Positions 19,008-28,521 of a stretch of 64,000 bases of DNA are shown piece by piece (position 1 is the stretch's first letter; each line of letters opens with the position of its first letter). The position numbers were made by a program, and so were the translations under genes. The DNA comes from Sphingomonas sp. Leaf34 (GTDB taxonomy: Bacteria > Pseudomonadota > Alphaproteobacteria > Sphingomonadales > Sphingomonadaceae), in contig NZ_LMLC01000004.1 in assembly GCF_001421805.1 (NCBI RefSeq), positions 310,001-374,000 of the forward strand, written 5' to 3'. The notes beneath the pieces are model-generated. The model worked only from the letters and a program-made list of their open reading frames with translations, ran no database searches and was not told where the DNA came from.

Positions 19008-22000
19008 ATGTCACGCTATTTCATCGATCGACCCATCTTCGCGTGGGTCATCGCGATCATCCTGATGATGGCGGGCATCCTCGCGATCCGCTCGCTGCCG
19101 ATCGCGCAGTTCCCTGAGATCGCCGCCCCCAAGGTGACGGTCGCGACGTCCTATCCGGGCGCCGACGCACAGACGCTTGAGAACACGACGACGCAGATCA
19201 TCGAGCAGCAGATGAAGGGGATCGACAACCTTCGCTACTTCGCCTCGACGTCGGACGGCTCGGGCAACCTCGCGATCACGCTCACCTTCGAGCAGGGCAC
19301 CGATCCCGACATCGCGCAGGTCCAGGTGCAGAACAAGCTGCAACAGGCGACTCCGCTCCTGCCGCAGGAAGTGCAGCAGGCCGGTCTGCGCGTGACCAAG
19401 GCGACCGCCAACTTCCTCCTCGTCATCGCCGCCTATTCCGAGAATGGCGCGCACGACCAGGTCGATCTCGGCGACATGATCGCCTCGAAGCTCCAGGATC
19501 CGCTGAGTCGCATCAAGGGCGTCGGCGACACCCAGGTGTTCGGCGCGCAATATTCGATGCGGATCTGGGTCGATCCGTTCAAGATGTCGAACCTCGGCGT
19601 CACCGTCACCGACATTACCACGGCGCTGACCGCGCAGAACGCGCAGGTCTCGGCGGGTCAGGTCGGCAGTCTGCCGGCGGTGAAGGGCCAGTCGCTCAAC
19701 GCCACCGTGACCGCGCAGACGCGTCTCCAGACCCCTGAACAGTTCCGCGCGATCATCGTCCGCTCGGCGACCAGCGGCGCGACCGTGCGCCTGTCGGACG
19801 TCGCCCGTGTCGAGATGGGCTCGGAAAATTACTCCTTCCAGGCCCGCTACAACGGCAAGCAGGCGGCAGGTTTCGGCGTGAAGCTGGCACCGGGCGCCAA
19901 CGCGCTCGATACCGTCAAGCTGGTCAAGGCCGAGGTCGACCGGATCGCCAAGCAGTTCCCGTCCGACGTCAAGGTCGCCTACCCGATCGACAATTCGACG
20001 TTCGTGCGGCTGTCGGTCGAGCAGGTCATCCACACGCTGATCGAGGCGATCGTCCTCGTCTTCCTCGTGATGTTCCTGTTCCTTCAGAACTTCCGTGCCA
20101 CGTTGATCCCGACGATCGCGGTCCCGGTCGTGCTGCTCGGCTCGCTTGCCGTGCTGTATGCGGCGGGGTTCACGATCAACACGCTGACTTTGTTCGGCAT
20201 GGTGCTGGCGATCGGTCTGCTCGTCGATGACGCTATCGTCGTCGTCGAGAACGTCGAACGCCTGATCCAGGAGGAGGGGCTGAGCCCCAAGGAAGCCGCC
20301 AAGAAGTCGATGGACGAGATCAGCGGCGCGCTGGTCGGCATCGGCCTCGTCCTGTCCGCCGTGTTCCTGCCAATGGCGTTCTTCAGCGGCTCGACCGGCG
20401 TGATCTTCCGCCAGTTCTCGATCACCATCGTGTCGTCGATGGCGCTCTCGGTGCTGGTTGCGTTGATCCTCACGCCCGCGCTCTGCGCGACGATCCTGAA
20501 GCCCGCCAAGGACGGGCATGGCGAGAAGAAGGGCTTTTTCGGCTGGTTCAACCGCACGTTCGACCAGGGCGTCGGGAAATACGGCAACGGCCTGCGCCGC
20601 GTCGAGAAGGGCTGGGTCCGCACGATGCTGGTCTATGCCGTGATCGTCGTCGCGATGGCGTTCATCTTCCTGCGCCTGCCGTCGGGCTTCCTTCCCGAGG
20701 AGGACCAGGGCGTCATGTTCGCGCAGGTCTCGATGCCGGCGGGGACCCCGATGGAGGAAACCGCACGGACGATGGACAAGGTCCGCGATCACTTCCTGAT
20801 CGACGAGAAGGCCAACATTTCTGGCATCTTCACGATCAGCGGTTTCGGCTTCGTCGGCCAGGGCCAAAATGTCGGCATCGCCTTCATCCAGCTGAAGCCA
20901 TGGGAAGATCGCGAGGGCGCGGAGAACACCGTCGCCGCAGTCGCCGGGCGCGCCAACCAGGCGCTCGCCGGGATCCGTGCCGGCATGGTCATCGGCTTCG
21001 TGCCGCCCGCCGTGCAGGAACTGGGCAACGCCAACGGCTTCGACTTCATGCTGAAGGACAATGCCGGCGTCGGTCACGAGAAGCTGCTCGAGGCGCGCAA
21101 CATGCTGCTTGGCATGGCCAGCCAGGACAAGCGCCTGATGCAGGTCCGCCCGAACGGCCTGGAGGATGCGCCTCAGCTGAAACTGAACGTCGACCAGGCG
21201 CAGGCGGGGGCACTCGGCCTCAGCCAGGCGGACATCAACACCACCGTCAGCACCGCGTTCGGTGGTGCCTACATCAACGACTTCATCGACCGCGGTCGCG
21301 TGAAGAAGGTGTTCGTGCAGGCCGACGCACCGTTCCGCACCTCGCCTGCCGATCTCGGCAACTTCTATGTCCGCGGCACGACCAGCAACGCGATGGCACC
21401 ATTCTCGTCCTTCTCGACGACCGAGTGGAAATACGGGCCCTCACGACTCGAACGGTATAACGGCGTAGCCTCGTTCGAGATCATGGGTTCGCCGGCGCCG
21501 GGCGTCAGCAGCGGCACCGCGATCAAGGCGATGGAGGAGATGGCGGCCAAGCTTCCCCCCGGCATCGGCTATGAGTGGACTGGCCTCAGCTACGAGGAAA
21601 ACCTGTCCTCGGGCCAGTCGACCACGGTCTATGCGCTGTCGCTGCTGATCGTGTTCCTCTGCCTCGCGGCACTGTACGAGAGCTGGTCGATCCCGATCGC
21701 CGTCCTGCTGGTGGTGCCGCTCGGCGTCCTGGGCGCGGTCGGCGCGGCGATGCTCTTCGGGCTGAACAACGACATCTACCTTCAGGTCGGGCTGATCACG
21801 ACGATCGGCGTGGCGGCGAAGAACGCGATCCTGATCGTCGAGTTCGCCGAGGAGAAGATGGGCGACGGGATGAACGCGGCCGATGCCGCGGTCGAGGCGG
21901 CCAAGCTTCGCCTTCGCCCGATCCTGATGACGTCGTTCGCGTTCATCTTCGGCGTGTTGCCGCTCGCGCTGTCGAGCGGCGCCGGTGCCGGCGGCCAGAA

Positions 22001-22232
22001 CGCGATCGGCTGGGCGGTGGTCGGCGGCATGCTGTCCGCGACCGTCCTCGCGATCTTCTTCGTCCCGCTGTTCTTCCTCCTCGTCAAACGCGTTTTCAAG
22101 CAGGACAAGGCTGGCGCGGGCCAAGACCGTGACCAGGTGCCCGACCACGACGGCAATCGTGACGATAACCGTGACGACGGCCATGACGGTAACCGTCATC
22201 CGCCCCACGACCAGCGGCCGCAGGAGGCCTGA
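19008..22232 (+). CDS. RND multidrug efflux pump (AcrB/MexB type, HAE1)
   Basis: A 1074-residue proton-driven inner-membrane transporter with 12 membrane segments and two large periplasmic loops. Proton-relay residues are present: the Asp-Asp pair near 406-407 in GLLVDDAIVVVEN and Lys near 938 in VAAKNAILIVEF. The N-terminus SRYFIDRPIFAWVIAI is typical of HAE1 pumps. The C-terminal cytosolic tail (last about 40 residues) is unusual: a run of Asp, Arg, Asn and His (DHDGNRDDNRDDGHDGN). It is the middle gene of the tripartite operon and exports lipophilic toxins or drugs; the specificity is not readable. Confidence 0.96.
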   Translation: MSRYFIDRPIFAWVIAIILMMAGILAIRSLPIAQFPEIAAPKVTVATSYPGADAQTLENTTTQIIEQQMKGIDNLRYFASTSDGSGNLAITLTFEQGTDPDIAQVQVQNKLQQATPLLPQEVQQAGLRVTKATANFLLVIAAYSENGAHDQVDLGDMIASKLQDPLSRIKGVGDTQVFGAQYSMRIWVDPFKMSNLGVTVTDITTALTAQNAQVSAGQVGSLPAVKGQSLNATVTAQTRLQTPEQFRAIIVRSATSGATVRLSDVARVEMGSENYSFQARYNGKQAAGFGVKLAPGANALDTVKLVKAEVDRIAKQFPSDVKVAYPIDNSTFVRLSVEQVIHTLIEAIVLVFLVMFLFLQNFRATLIPTIAVPVVLLGSLAVLYAAGFTINTLTLFGMVLAIGLLVDDAIVVVENVERLIQEEGLSPKEAAKKSMDEISGALVGIGLVLSAVFLPMAFFSGSTGVIFRQFSITIVSSMALSVLVALILTPALCATILKPAKDGHGEKKGFFGWFNRTFDQGVGKYGNGLRRVEKGWVRTMLVYAVIVVAMAFIFLRLPSGFLPEEDQGVMFAQVSMPAGTPMEETARTMDKVRDHFLIDEKANISGIFTISGFGFVGQGQNVGIAFIQLKPWEDREGAENTVAAVAGRANQALAGIRAGMVIGFVPPAVQELGNANGFDFMLKDNAGVGHEKLLEARNMLLGMASQDKRLMQVRPNGLEDAPQLKLNVDQAQAGALGLSQADINTTVSTAFGGAYINDFIDRGRVKKVFVQADAPFRTSPADLGNFYVRGTTSNAMAPFSSFSTTEWKYGPSRLERYNGVASFEIMGSPAPGVSSGTAIKAMEEMAAKLPPGIGYEWTGLSYEENLSSGQSTTVYALSLLIVFLCLAALYESWSIPIAVLLVVPLGVLGAVGAAMLFGLNNDIYLQVGLITTIGVAAKNAILIVEFAEEKMGDGMNAADAAVEAAKLRLRPILMTSFAFIFGVLPLALSSGAGAGGQNAIGWAVVGGMLSATVLAIFFVPLFFLLVKRVFKQDKAGAGQDRDQVPDHDGNRDDNRDDGHDGNRHPPHDQRPQEA

Positions 22233-22237
22233 TCCAG

Positions 22238-23833
22238 ATGTTCGCTCCCATACTTACGCGCAAGACAGCGCTCATGTTCGCTACCGGGCTGACGCTCGCC
22301 GGGTGTAACCTTGCCCCGAAATACGTCCGTCCCGAATTGTCGGTGCCAACGGCAACGCCCACCGGTCCTGCGTATGCAGCGACCGATGCGGCGGGGGCGA
22401 TCATGCCCGCGGATACGTCGTGGGAGGTGTTCTTCACCGACGACCGCCTGCGCCGGGTGATCCGGACCGCGCTGGAGAACAACCGCGATCTCCGCGTCGC
22501 GGTCGCCAACGTGGCGCAGGCGCGCGCGCAATACACCGTCCAGCGCTCGAACCTGTTTCCGACGCTCGCGGCTAGCGGTAGCGCGACCTACCAGAAGTCG
22601 CCGTTCGGCGCGGTCGGCAGCGGGCTTGCGGGCGGTACGGGTACCGGCGGCACGGGGACGGGTGGCACTGGAACGGGCGGTACTGGTACTGGTACTGGTA
22701 CTGGCGGAACCGGCACGGGCGGGACTGGCACCGGCGGCGGGACTGGCGGGACCGGGTCCAGCGTCGTCTCGAGCGGTCGTGCCGACATCTATTCGGCGAA
22801 CGTCGGCATTTCGGCGTGGCAGATCGACCTGTTCGGCCGCGTCCGCAACCTGACCCAGGCGCAGCAGGAGCAGTATTTCGCGGCGGAAGAAAATCGCAAC
22901 GCCGCCCAGGTGTCGCTGATCGCCGAGATCGCGACACAGTGGCTGACGATGGCCGCCGACCAGGATCGCCTCAAGATCGCGCGCGATACGGAGCGTGCGT
23001 TCGGCCAGACCGTCAAGCTGACCCAGGACCGCTTCCGGATCGGCATCGCATCCGAACTCGAAGTGCGCCAGGCCAGCACTAGCTACGATCAGGCCCGCTC
23101 GGACATTGCCGACGCGACCACACTGATCGCGCAGGACCAGAACGCGCTGAACCTGCTCGCGGGGACGACCCTGACCGCCGACTCGCTGCCGGCCCGGCTC
23201 GATACGACCAGCCCGACGCTGGAGAACCTGCCCGCCAACCTGCCGTCGGAGGTGCTGTTGCGCCGTCCGGACATCGCGTCGGCCGAGCATCAACTGATCG
23301 CCGCCAACGCCAATATCGGCGCGGCGCGCGCGGCATTCTTCCCGAACATCTCGCTGACGGCCGCGTTCGGCACGATCAGCCTTGGACTGTCGAATCTTTT
23401 CGGGAATGGGTCTCAAAACTGGTCGATCGCGCCATCGGTCAGCCAGACGCTGTTCGACTTCGGCAGGAACAAGGGCAATCTGCGCTACGCTCAGGCGACT
23501 CGCGACGCCGCAGTCGCGACCTACGAGAAGAGCATCCAGACAGGCTTCCGCGAAGTCGCCGATGCCCTTGCGCGGCGTGGCACCATCGGCGCGCAATTGC
23601 AGGCGCAGACCTCGCTTCGCGACAACGCGGCGGGCGCGTTCAAGCTGTCGGAATTGCGGTTCCGCGCCGGGATCGACACGTTCCTGACGACGCTTGATTC
23701 GCAACGCTCGCTCTACACTGCGCAACAGACGCTCCTCGCCGCCCGCTTGACGCGCGACAGCAACTCGGTGGAGCTCTACCGAGCGCTCGGTGGCGGTGTT
23801 ACGTCAAGCCTGTCCTCAACCCCGCGCCCGTAA
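22238..23833 (+). CDS. Outer-membrane efflux factor (OprM/NodT type)
   Basis: A 531-residue TolC-like lipoprotein (lipobox LAGC near residue 22) completing the RND operon; AGGAGG precedes the ATG and the gap to the pump gene is 5 bp. Family blocks seen: DNRDLRVAVANV-like NNRDLRVAVANVAQARAQY, LIAEIATQWL, VRQASTSYDQARSD, LLRRPDIASAEHQLIAANA and GFREVADAL. A Gly-Thr repeat of about 45 residues (from about residue 130) is inserted where the first extracellular barrel loop is expected. Most homologues lack it. Confidence 0.94.
   Translation: MFAPILTRKTALMFATGLTLAGCNLAPKYVRPELSVPTATPTGPAYAATDAAGAIMPADTSWEVFFTDDRLRRVIRTALENNRDLRVAVANVAQARAQYTVQRSNLFPTLAASGSATYQKSPFGAVGSGLAGGTGTGGTGTGGTGTGGTGTGTGTGGTGTGGTGTGGGTGGTGSSVVSSGRADIYSANVGISAWQIDLFGRVRNLTQAQQEQYFAAEENRNAAQVSLIAEIATQWLTMAADQDRLKIARDTERAFGQTVKLTQDRFRIGIASELEVRQASTSYDQARSDIADATTLIAQDQNALNLLAGTTLTADSLPARLDTTSPTLENLPANLPSEVLLRRPDIASAEHQLIAANANIGAARAAFFPNISLTAAFGTISLGLSNLFGNGSQNWSIAPSVSQTLFDFGRNKGNLRYAQATRDAAVATYEKSIQTGFREVADALARRGTIGAQLQAQTSLRDNAAGAFKLSELRFRAGIDTFLTTLDSQRSLYTAQQTLLAARLTRDSNSVELYRALGGGVTSSLSSTPRP
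22626..22757. repeat. Gly-Thr minisatellite within the efflux outer-membrane gene
   Basis: About 130 bp of degenerate tandem units such as GGTACTGGTACTGGTACTGG and GGCGGCACGGGGACGGGTGG, encoding runs of GGTGT. All copies remain in frame (units are multiples of three), so length changes by slippage would alter loop size without breaking the gene. Confidence 0.85.
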
Positions 23834-24035
23834 AACTAGATAAGCGCCGATCGGCACTCCGTTCAGAACGGCCAAATCGGCGCTCATCTTCGGCATGCCA
23901 GACATGTTCCGGGATCCACGATGCCGCACCATCGAAAGATTTAGATCCGCGGAGTTGTGACGCCCGGAACCAGCGTGCTGGAACCCGTTGCGAAGTGGCG
24001 GGATCTTGAACGGACGAACGTCACGCGATCCTGAC

Positions 24036-24162
24036 GATCCTCCCCGGGCAGGAGGGTACGGTGCTGGCGTTTGCCAGACGGAGGGGAAGGGAAGGCAAAA
24101 TGCTTGTCCGTGTCCTCCCCCTTCGTCACCTTCGGCGACACCTTTCCCTGCGGGGGAGGTCG
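24036..24162. repeat. Extragenic palindromic element (family A, diverged)
   Basis: It begins GATCCTCCCC and ends near TGCGGGGGAGGTCG, with the internal block TTTGCCAGACGGAGGGGAAG shared with other copies. It occupies the middle of the 397-bp gap between the efflux operon and the antiporter gene (23834-24230). The remainder of the gap shows no gene. Confidence 0.7.
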
Positions 24163-24230
24163 AGCGCGAACTCCTTCGTCTCCGGCGCCACTGATCGGAC
24201 CCATAGCGAGGCGCCGACCGTTGCGCCCCG

Positions 24231-25778
24231 GTGCAGCTATTAGAATCCCTTGACGTCATCCTGCTCGCCGCGTTGGTCCTGCTCGTCCTAGCACGCAAGT
24301 TGAACGTCCCATATCCCACCCTGTTAGCCGTGGCCGGGCTTGGCTTTGCGCTACTGCCATTCGCGCCAAAGATCGCGGTCGATCCACATCTCGCGCTCGC
24401 GCTGTTCATTGCGCCAGCGTTGCTCTACGCGTGCTATAACACCAGCCCGCGCGCGCTTCGCCGGTTTTGGTTCCCGCTGCTGTCGCTCGCCGTATTCGCG
24501 GTGCTCGTCACCACCGCCACGGTCGCGCTGGTCGGCGTCACGCTCGGCGGATTATCGCTCGCCGCCGCATTCGCACTGGGGGCGATCGTCGCCCCCCCTG
24601 ACGCGGCAGCGTCCGAAGCCGTGCTCGGCGAAGTCGGCATCCCCCGTCGCGGGCTGCTGCTGCTGCAGGGTGAGAGCCTGCTCAACGATGCAACCGCATT
24701 GTTGCTGTTCGGGCTTGCAAGCGCGTTCGCGACGCATTCGAATACCGCGGTCACCCCACTTGCGCTTGCTGCAGCTATACCAGGCGGGGTTGTTTTCGGC
24801 GCGCTGGCGGCGTGGGCGTATCTTCGCGTTACGCCTTTGTTTGCGCGGACGCTGGGCGCCAGCCTGGCCGATTTTGCGGTGACGTTCGGAATCTGGTTGC
24901 TCGCCGAAAGGCTGCACATCTCGCCGGTGCTCGGCGTTGTCACGTTCGGCATGATTGTGTCGCAGCGTCGTCCGATCGGCCAGCCCGCACGCGACCGGCT
25001 GCAGGGGGCCGCGGTGTGGTCGGCGGCGGTGCTGCTGCTCAATATCATCGCGTTTGCAGTGATGGGGCTGCAGTCGCGTGATATTCTGATCCGGCTGCCG
25101 AGCGCCGAGCGCTGGCCTGCGATCGGTTTTGCTGCAGTTGTGCTCGCAACGGTCCTGGCGACTCGTATCGCGTGGGTTTTTTTCGTGCGCTTCGTCGAGG
25201 GCGCGATCGCCAGTCGATATGCCCCCTCCTGGATGCCCGAGCCTCCGCCATGGAATGCGTCGGTCATCCTTTCCTGGTCGGGCATGCGGGGTCTGTTGAC
25301 GCTGGCTACTGCGTTCGCGCTCCCGCGGTCGGTGCTCGGTCGCGACCTCATTGTGCTGGCCGCATTCGGCGTGGTGATCGGTACGCTGGTCCTCCAGGGG
25401 CTTACGCTCGGCCCGCTGATCCGCCATCTTCACTTGGGCGAAGATCCCGACCTTGCCGACGAGATCGCGCCGGCCCGTAAGCAGCTCATCGATGCCGGGC
25501 TTGCGGTCCTCCCGGTTGGGGGAGGGGAGGCGGCGGAGGCGCTCCGTTTTCGCTACGGCGCGGCGAGCAAGGTGATTGCTGATTCGGTCGATCCGCAGGC
25601 GACTTCTGAATTTGACGAGCTCCATCTTCAGATGATCGCCCGTCAGCGTGTTGTGCTGCACCGCATGCGCGATGCGGGCGAGATCGCCGAAGACGTCTAT
25701 CGCCGCCTGCAGGAGGAACTCGACTGGTCCGAAGTCGATGCGCGCAGCTATGGCGACAACATTCTCAAGGCGACCTGA
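24231..25778 (+). CDS. CPA1-family Na+(K+)/H+ antiporter
   Basis: A 515-residue protein with about 12 membrane segments at residues 5-400 and a cytosolic C-terminal domain of about 110 residues. The CPA1 ion-site signature is seen as FALGAIVAPPDAAASEAVL, followed by LLLLQGESLLNDATALLLF, and WSGMRGLLTLATA later. It exchanges protons with sodium or potassium for pH and salt balance. The gene starts with GTG 24231; no ATG is available upstream in frame. Which cation is moved cannot be told. Base composition is like that of the neighbours. Confidence 0.93.
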   Translation: MQLLESLDVILLAALVLLVLARKLNVPYPTLLAVAGLGFALLPFAPKIAVDPHLALALFIAPALLYACYNTSPRALRRFWFPLLSLAVFAVLVTTATVALVGVTLGGLSLAAAFALGAIVAPPDAAASEAVLGEVGIPRRGLLLLQGESLLNDATALLLFGLASAFATHSNTAVTPLALAAAIPGGVVFGALAAWAYLRVTPLFARTLGASLADFAVTFGIWLLAERLHISPVLGVVTFGMIVSQRRPIGQPARDRLQGAAVWSAAVLLLNIIAFAVMGLQSRDILIRLPSAERWPAIGFAAVVLATVLATRIAWVFFVRFVEGAIASRYAPSWMPEPPPWNASVILSWSGMRGLLTLATAFALPRSVLGRDLIVLAAFGVVIGTLVLQGLTLGPLIRHLHLGEDPDLADEIAPARKQLIDAGLAVLPVGGGEAAEALRFRYGAASKVIADSVDPQATSEFDELHLQMIARQRVVLHRMRDAGEIAEDVYRRLQEELDWSEVDARSYGDNILKAT

Positions 25779-25873
25779 CCCGCGTCAGGATATGCCAATC
25801 AGGGAACATCGGCGCGCGCTGCGCAGTTTGGGGGAACCATCGTGGAAAGGTCGAGTATGTCCGAGGCGTCGTC

Positions 25874-27376
25874 GTGAGCAAACCCGTCAAGGCCGCGCCG
25901 CCCACCACACTCGTGATCTTCGGAGCCTTCGGCGATCTCACCCGCCGCTTGCTAATGCCGGCGCTGGTCAACATGACCCGGTTAGGACTGGTCGGTGACG
26001 ATTTCCACGTGCTCGGCGTTGGTATTGACGAGGGGACTGACAAATCGCTCCGGGAAGCGCTCGGCAGTTTCGAGGCGAAAGGCGGCGAGGGGGCGGGTCA
26101 GACGGGCGGCGCCTGGGCGCGGCTCAAGGATCGCGTGCGCTATCTTCAGGGCGATTTCACGCACGACGACGTCTACGAGCGCCTCAAGTCATGCGTGACC
26201 GGCAACGTCGCCTTTTACTTCGCGGTGCCGGCCAAGTTCTTCGGCGATATCGTTGATAAGCTCGCCGAGCACGGGCTGATGACGGAGGCGCCCGACGCGT
26301 TCCGCCGGATCGCGATCGAGAAGCCGTTCGGCCACGACCTCGCCTCCGCGCAGGCGCTCAACGCGCGGATCCTCTCGCAGATCGACGAGGCGCAGGTCTA
26401 CCGGATCGACCATTTCCTCGGCAAGGAAACCGTCCAGAACATCATGACCGCGCGCTTTGCGAACATGATGATCGAGCGCGTCTGGAATTCGGACTGCATC
26501 GCGCACGTCCAGATCACCGCGGCGGAAACCGTCGACGTCGGCACGCGCGGCAAATTCTACGACGCGACCGGCGCACTGCGCGACATGGTACCCAATCACC
26601 TGTTTCAGCTCCTCGCCATGGTCGCGATGGAGCCGCCCGCCAGCTTCGACGCAGAGGCGATCCGCAACGAAAAGGGCAAGGTGCTCAAGGCCGTACGGCG
26701 CTATTCGCCCACGCAGGCGAAGGACAACGGTATTCGCGGGCAGTACACCGCGGGGACCGTGCAGGATCACGCTGTCCCCGCCTACACCGCAACCGCCGAC
26801 ATCGCACCCGACAGCGCGACGGAGACCTATGTCGCGCTCAAGCTGATGGTCGACACGTGGCGCTGGGCAGGCGTGCCGTTCTATCTGCGCACCGGCAAGG
26901 CGATGACCTGCCGCGACACCGAGATCGCGATCACCTTCAAGCCGGTGCCCTTCGCCTCGTTCCCCGGCGCCGCCGCGGACATGCTCCCGCCCAACCGGCT
27001 GATCATCCAGATTCAGCCCGACGAGGGGCTGGCGATGGATATCAACATCAAGCGCCCTGGACTCGAGGTCGCAACCGCGCCGATCGCGCTCGATTTCCGC
27101 TACGCCGACGCGTTCGATATCGGCCATCTGACCGGCTATGAATCGCTGATCTACGATCTGTTCGTCGGCGATCAGACGCTGTTCCAGCGCGCCGACGCGA
27201 TCGAGGCGGGCTGGGCCGCGGTGCAGCCGTTCCTCGACCTATGGGCGACCGACCAGAAGATGCCGGAGCCGTATGCGGCCGGCACGCTCGGCCCGGCGGC
27301 GGCGGATGCGCTGCTCGCTCACGACGATCACCAGTGGCATGAACTGGCGCCGGCCGGGAAGACGGTGCCTTCGTAA
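25874..27376 (+). CDS. zwf: Glucose-6-phosphate 1-dehydrogenase
   Basis: A 500-residue enzyme oxidising glucose 6-phosphate to 6-phosphogluconolactone, the entry to the Entner-Doudoroff and pentose-phosphate routes. Seen: the dinucleotide motif IFGAFGDLTRRLLMPAL (usually GASGDL, here Ser is Phe), the active-site block RIDHFLGKETVQN with catalytic His, and KPVPF near the C-terminus. The start is GTG 25874 with GAGG 7 nt upstream. A six-codon ATG-initiated mini-frame (25857-25877) ends overlapping this start. No edd, eda or pgl gene follows. Confidence 0.96.
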   Translation: MSKPVKAAPPTTLVIFGAFGDLTRRLLMPALVNMTRLGLVGDDFHVLGVGIDEGTDKSLREALGSFEAKGGEGAGQTGGAWARLKDRVRYLQGDFTHDDVYERLKSCVTGNVAFYFAVPAKFFGDIVDKLAEHGLMTEAPDAFRRIAIEKPFGHDLASAQALNARILSQIDEAQVYRIDHFLGKETVQNIMTARFANMMIERVWNSDCIAHVQITAAETVDVGTRGKFYDATGALRDMVPNHLFQLLAMVAMEPPASFDAEAIRNEKGKVLKAVRRYSPTQAKDNGIRGQYTAGTVQDHAVPAYTATADIAPDSATETYVALKLMVDTWRWAGVPFYLRTGKAMTCRDTEIAITFKPVPFASFPGAAADMLPPNRLIIQIQPDEGLAMDINIKRPGLEVATAPIALDFRYADAFDIGHLTGYESLIYDLFVGDQTLFQRADAIEAGWAAVQPFLDLWATDQKMPEPYAAGTLGPAAADALLAHDDHQWHELAPAGKTVPS

Positions 27377-27398
27377 CGACTGCTTTGGCCTCAACCAC

Positions 27399-27500
27399 CA
27401 CCCCGGCGAAGGCCGGGGCCCAATTGGGGGACATCGCGAACGAAAGACCGCGCTCTGTTACGCCGACCTTCCCATTTGGGCCCCGGCCTTCGCCGGGGTC
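27399..27500. repeat. Extragenic palindrome pair (family B)
   Basis: Two inverted hairpin units, CCCCGGCGAAGGCCGGGG on the left and CCCCGGCCTTCGCCGGGG on the right, separated by about 60 bp. They fill the gap after zwf, where they face a convergent small gene. Related units occur at 48446, 60685 and 60784. Confidence 0.85.
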
Positions 27501-27550
27501 GGTATGGGGCGCCGTGTGTTACGGTTTCGGTCGGGAGCGGTGGTTTGCCC

Positions 27551-27838
27551 TCAAACCCGCTCGGTCAGCTCGATCTCGCCTTCGACCTCCATCTCGTCCT
27601 CGTCGCCCATTTCGTCCATATCGGGCATCGTGAAATCGGCCTTCCAGTCGTAGACCTTCTCGACGCCGCCCTGTACCCAGACGCGTACCGCGCCCTCGGT
27701 GATCTCGCCACCCATCGCGCCGACGAAATCCGCAACCAGCGAATCCGCGGCATCCTCGTGATCGGTCGCACCAGGGATCGTCGCAGGTGTCATCTCTTCG
27801 TCGAGTTCGATGATCTGCGCCCAATATTGCTTCGCCAT
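27551..27838 (-). CDS. Small acidic protein of unknown function
   Basis: A 95-residue, strongly acidic protein with no signal peptide or membrane segment. It starts MAKQYWAQIIELDEEM and ends in a Met/Asp/Glu-rich tail (MDEMGDEDEMEVEGEIE). AGGAG lies 6 nt before the ATG, and the gene keeps the codon pattern of its neighbours, so it is probably real. I do not recognise the family. It is followed at its 3' side by the family B palindromes and preceded 28 bp upstream by another small gene on the same strand. Confidence 0.65.
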   Translation of the reverse strand: MAKQYWAQIIELDEEMTPATIPGATDHEDAADSLVADFVGAMGGEITEGAVRVWVQGGVEKVYDWKADFTMPDMDEMGDEDEMEVEGEIELTERV

Positions 27839-27866
27839 GTGTCGCTCCTGCGTGGATAAAAAGCCG

Positions 27867-28097
27867 TCAGCCGGCAGTGATGATGGGGTGATCCTCGCGC
27901 AGCCGGTCCGCCAGCCGCTCGACCGCGTCGACCTCGCTCGCGCTGCCCAACGGAGTCACCGCCCAGTTGCAGTGCGCGTGCGTTGCGATCGAATACACGC
28001 GCACGTCGCCGACGATCAGCCGCCACCGCCGCCGGTCGCCGCTATTGTACCGGACGAGGTTGGTGACGAACAGGCTCTGGAGATCCGATGCGGTCAT
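27867..28097 (-). CDS. Small hypothetical protein
   Basis: A 76-residue protein starting at ATG 28097 (MTASDLQSLFVTNLVRY). It contains WRLIVGDVRVYS and an HAHCNWAV block, followed by a C-terminal helix (EVDAVERLADRLREDHP). It has no signal peptide. The frame remains open upstream into the HxlR gene, but those residues look like shadow coding. It lies 40 bp downstream of the HxlR regulator on the same strand. The pattern of alternating strands followed by a charged helix suggests a small folded cytosolic protein; function unknown. Confidence 0.6.
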   Translation of the reverse strand: MTASDLQSLFVTNLVRYNSGDRRRWRLIVGDVRVYSIATHAHCNWAVTPLGSASEVDAVERLADRLREDHPIITAG

Positions 28098-28137
28098 CCG
28101 CGCCCCATAGCCAAGCGCGGCCCGGTCGCAAACCGGG

Positions 28138-28518
28138 TTATGGCGCGCGCCGGGACGTCGGCTTGGCCTGCAACGCGTCGAGTGCATCGGCATTCCGGCG
28201 CCCCCAATCGTACAACAGCTCGACCGGCTCGACGAACCGCGCACCCAGCGGCGTCAGCGCATAGTCGACCGCGGGTGGCACCGTGCCGTGGACCTGCCGG
28301 ACGACCAGCCCCGACGCCTCCATCTCGCGCAGCGTCTGCGTCAGCATCTTCTTCGAGATGCCGGGGATCGATCGCAGCAGCACGCCGGTCCGCACCGGGC
28401 CGTCGTGGCGGACGTGCAGCGTATGCAGGATCATGCTCGTCCACTTGGTCGCGAACAGTTCGAGCGTCCGCCGCGGCGCGCAATCCTCGCGCCATTCCTC
28501 TTCGGCCGAACCGCGCAT
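28138..28518 (-). CDS. HxlR-family transcriptional regulator
   Basis: A 126-residue single-domain winged-helix regulator. Seen: a conserved Cys at residue 13 followed by TLELFATKWTSMILHTL, then the HTH/wing IPGISKKMLTQTLREMEASGLVVR and DYALTPLGARF. HxlR proteins sense aldehydes, quinones or redox state, often through that N-terminal Cys. GGAAGG lies 6-7 nt before ATG. It is divergent from the PRISE-like reductase gene (99 bp apart), the usual arrangement for a regulator controlling a neighbouring detoxifying oxidoreductase. Confidence 0.92.
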   Translation of the reverse strand: MRGSAEEEWREDCAPRRTLELFATKWTSMILHTLHVRHDGPVRTGVLLRSIPGISKKMLTQTLREMEASGLVVRQVHGTVPPAVDYALTPLGARFVEPVELLYDWGRRNADALDALQAKPTSRRAP

Positions 28519-28521
28519 CTG

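Noticed and set aside
19011..21077. Very long antisense open frame opposite the RND pump gene
   Set aside because: High-GC third-position bias leaves the reverse frame open; the pump protein on the plus strand has all family motifs.
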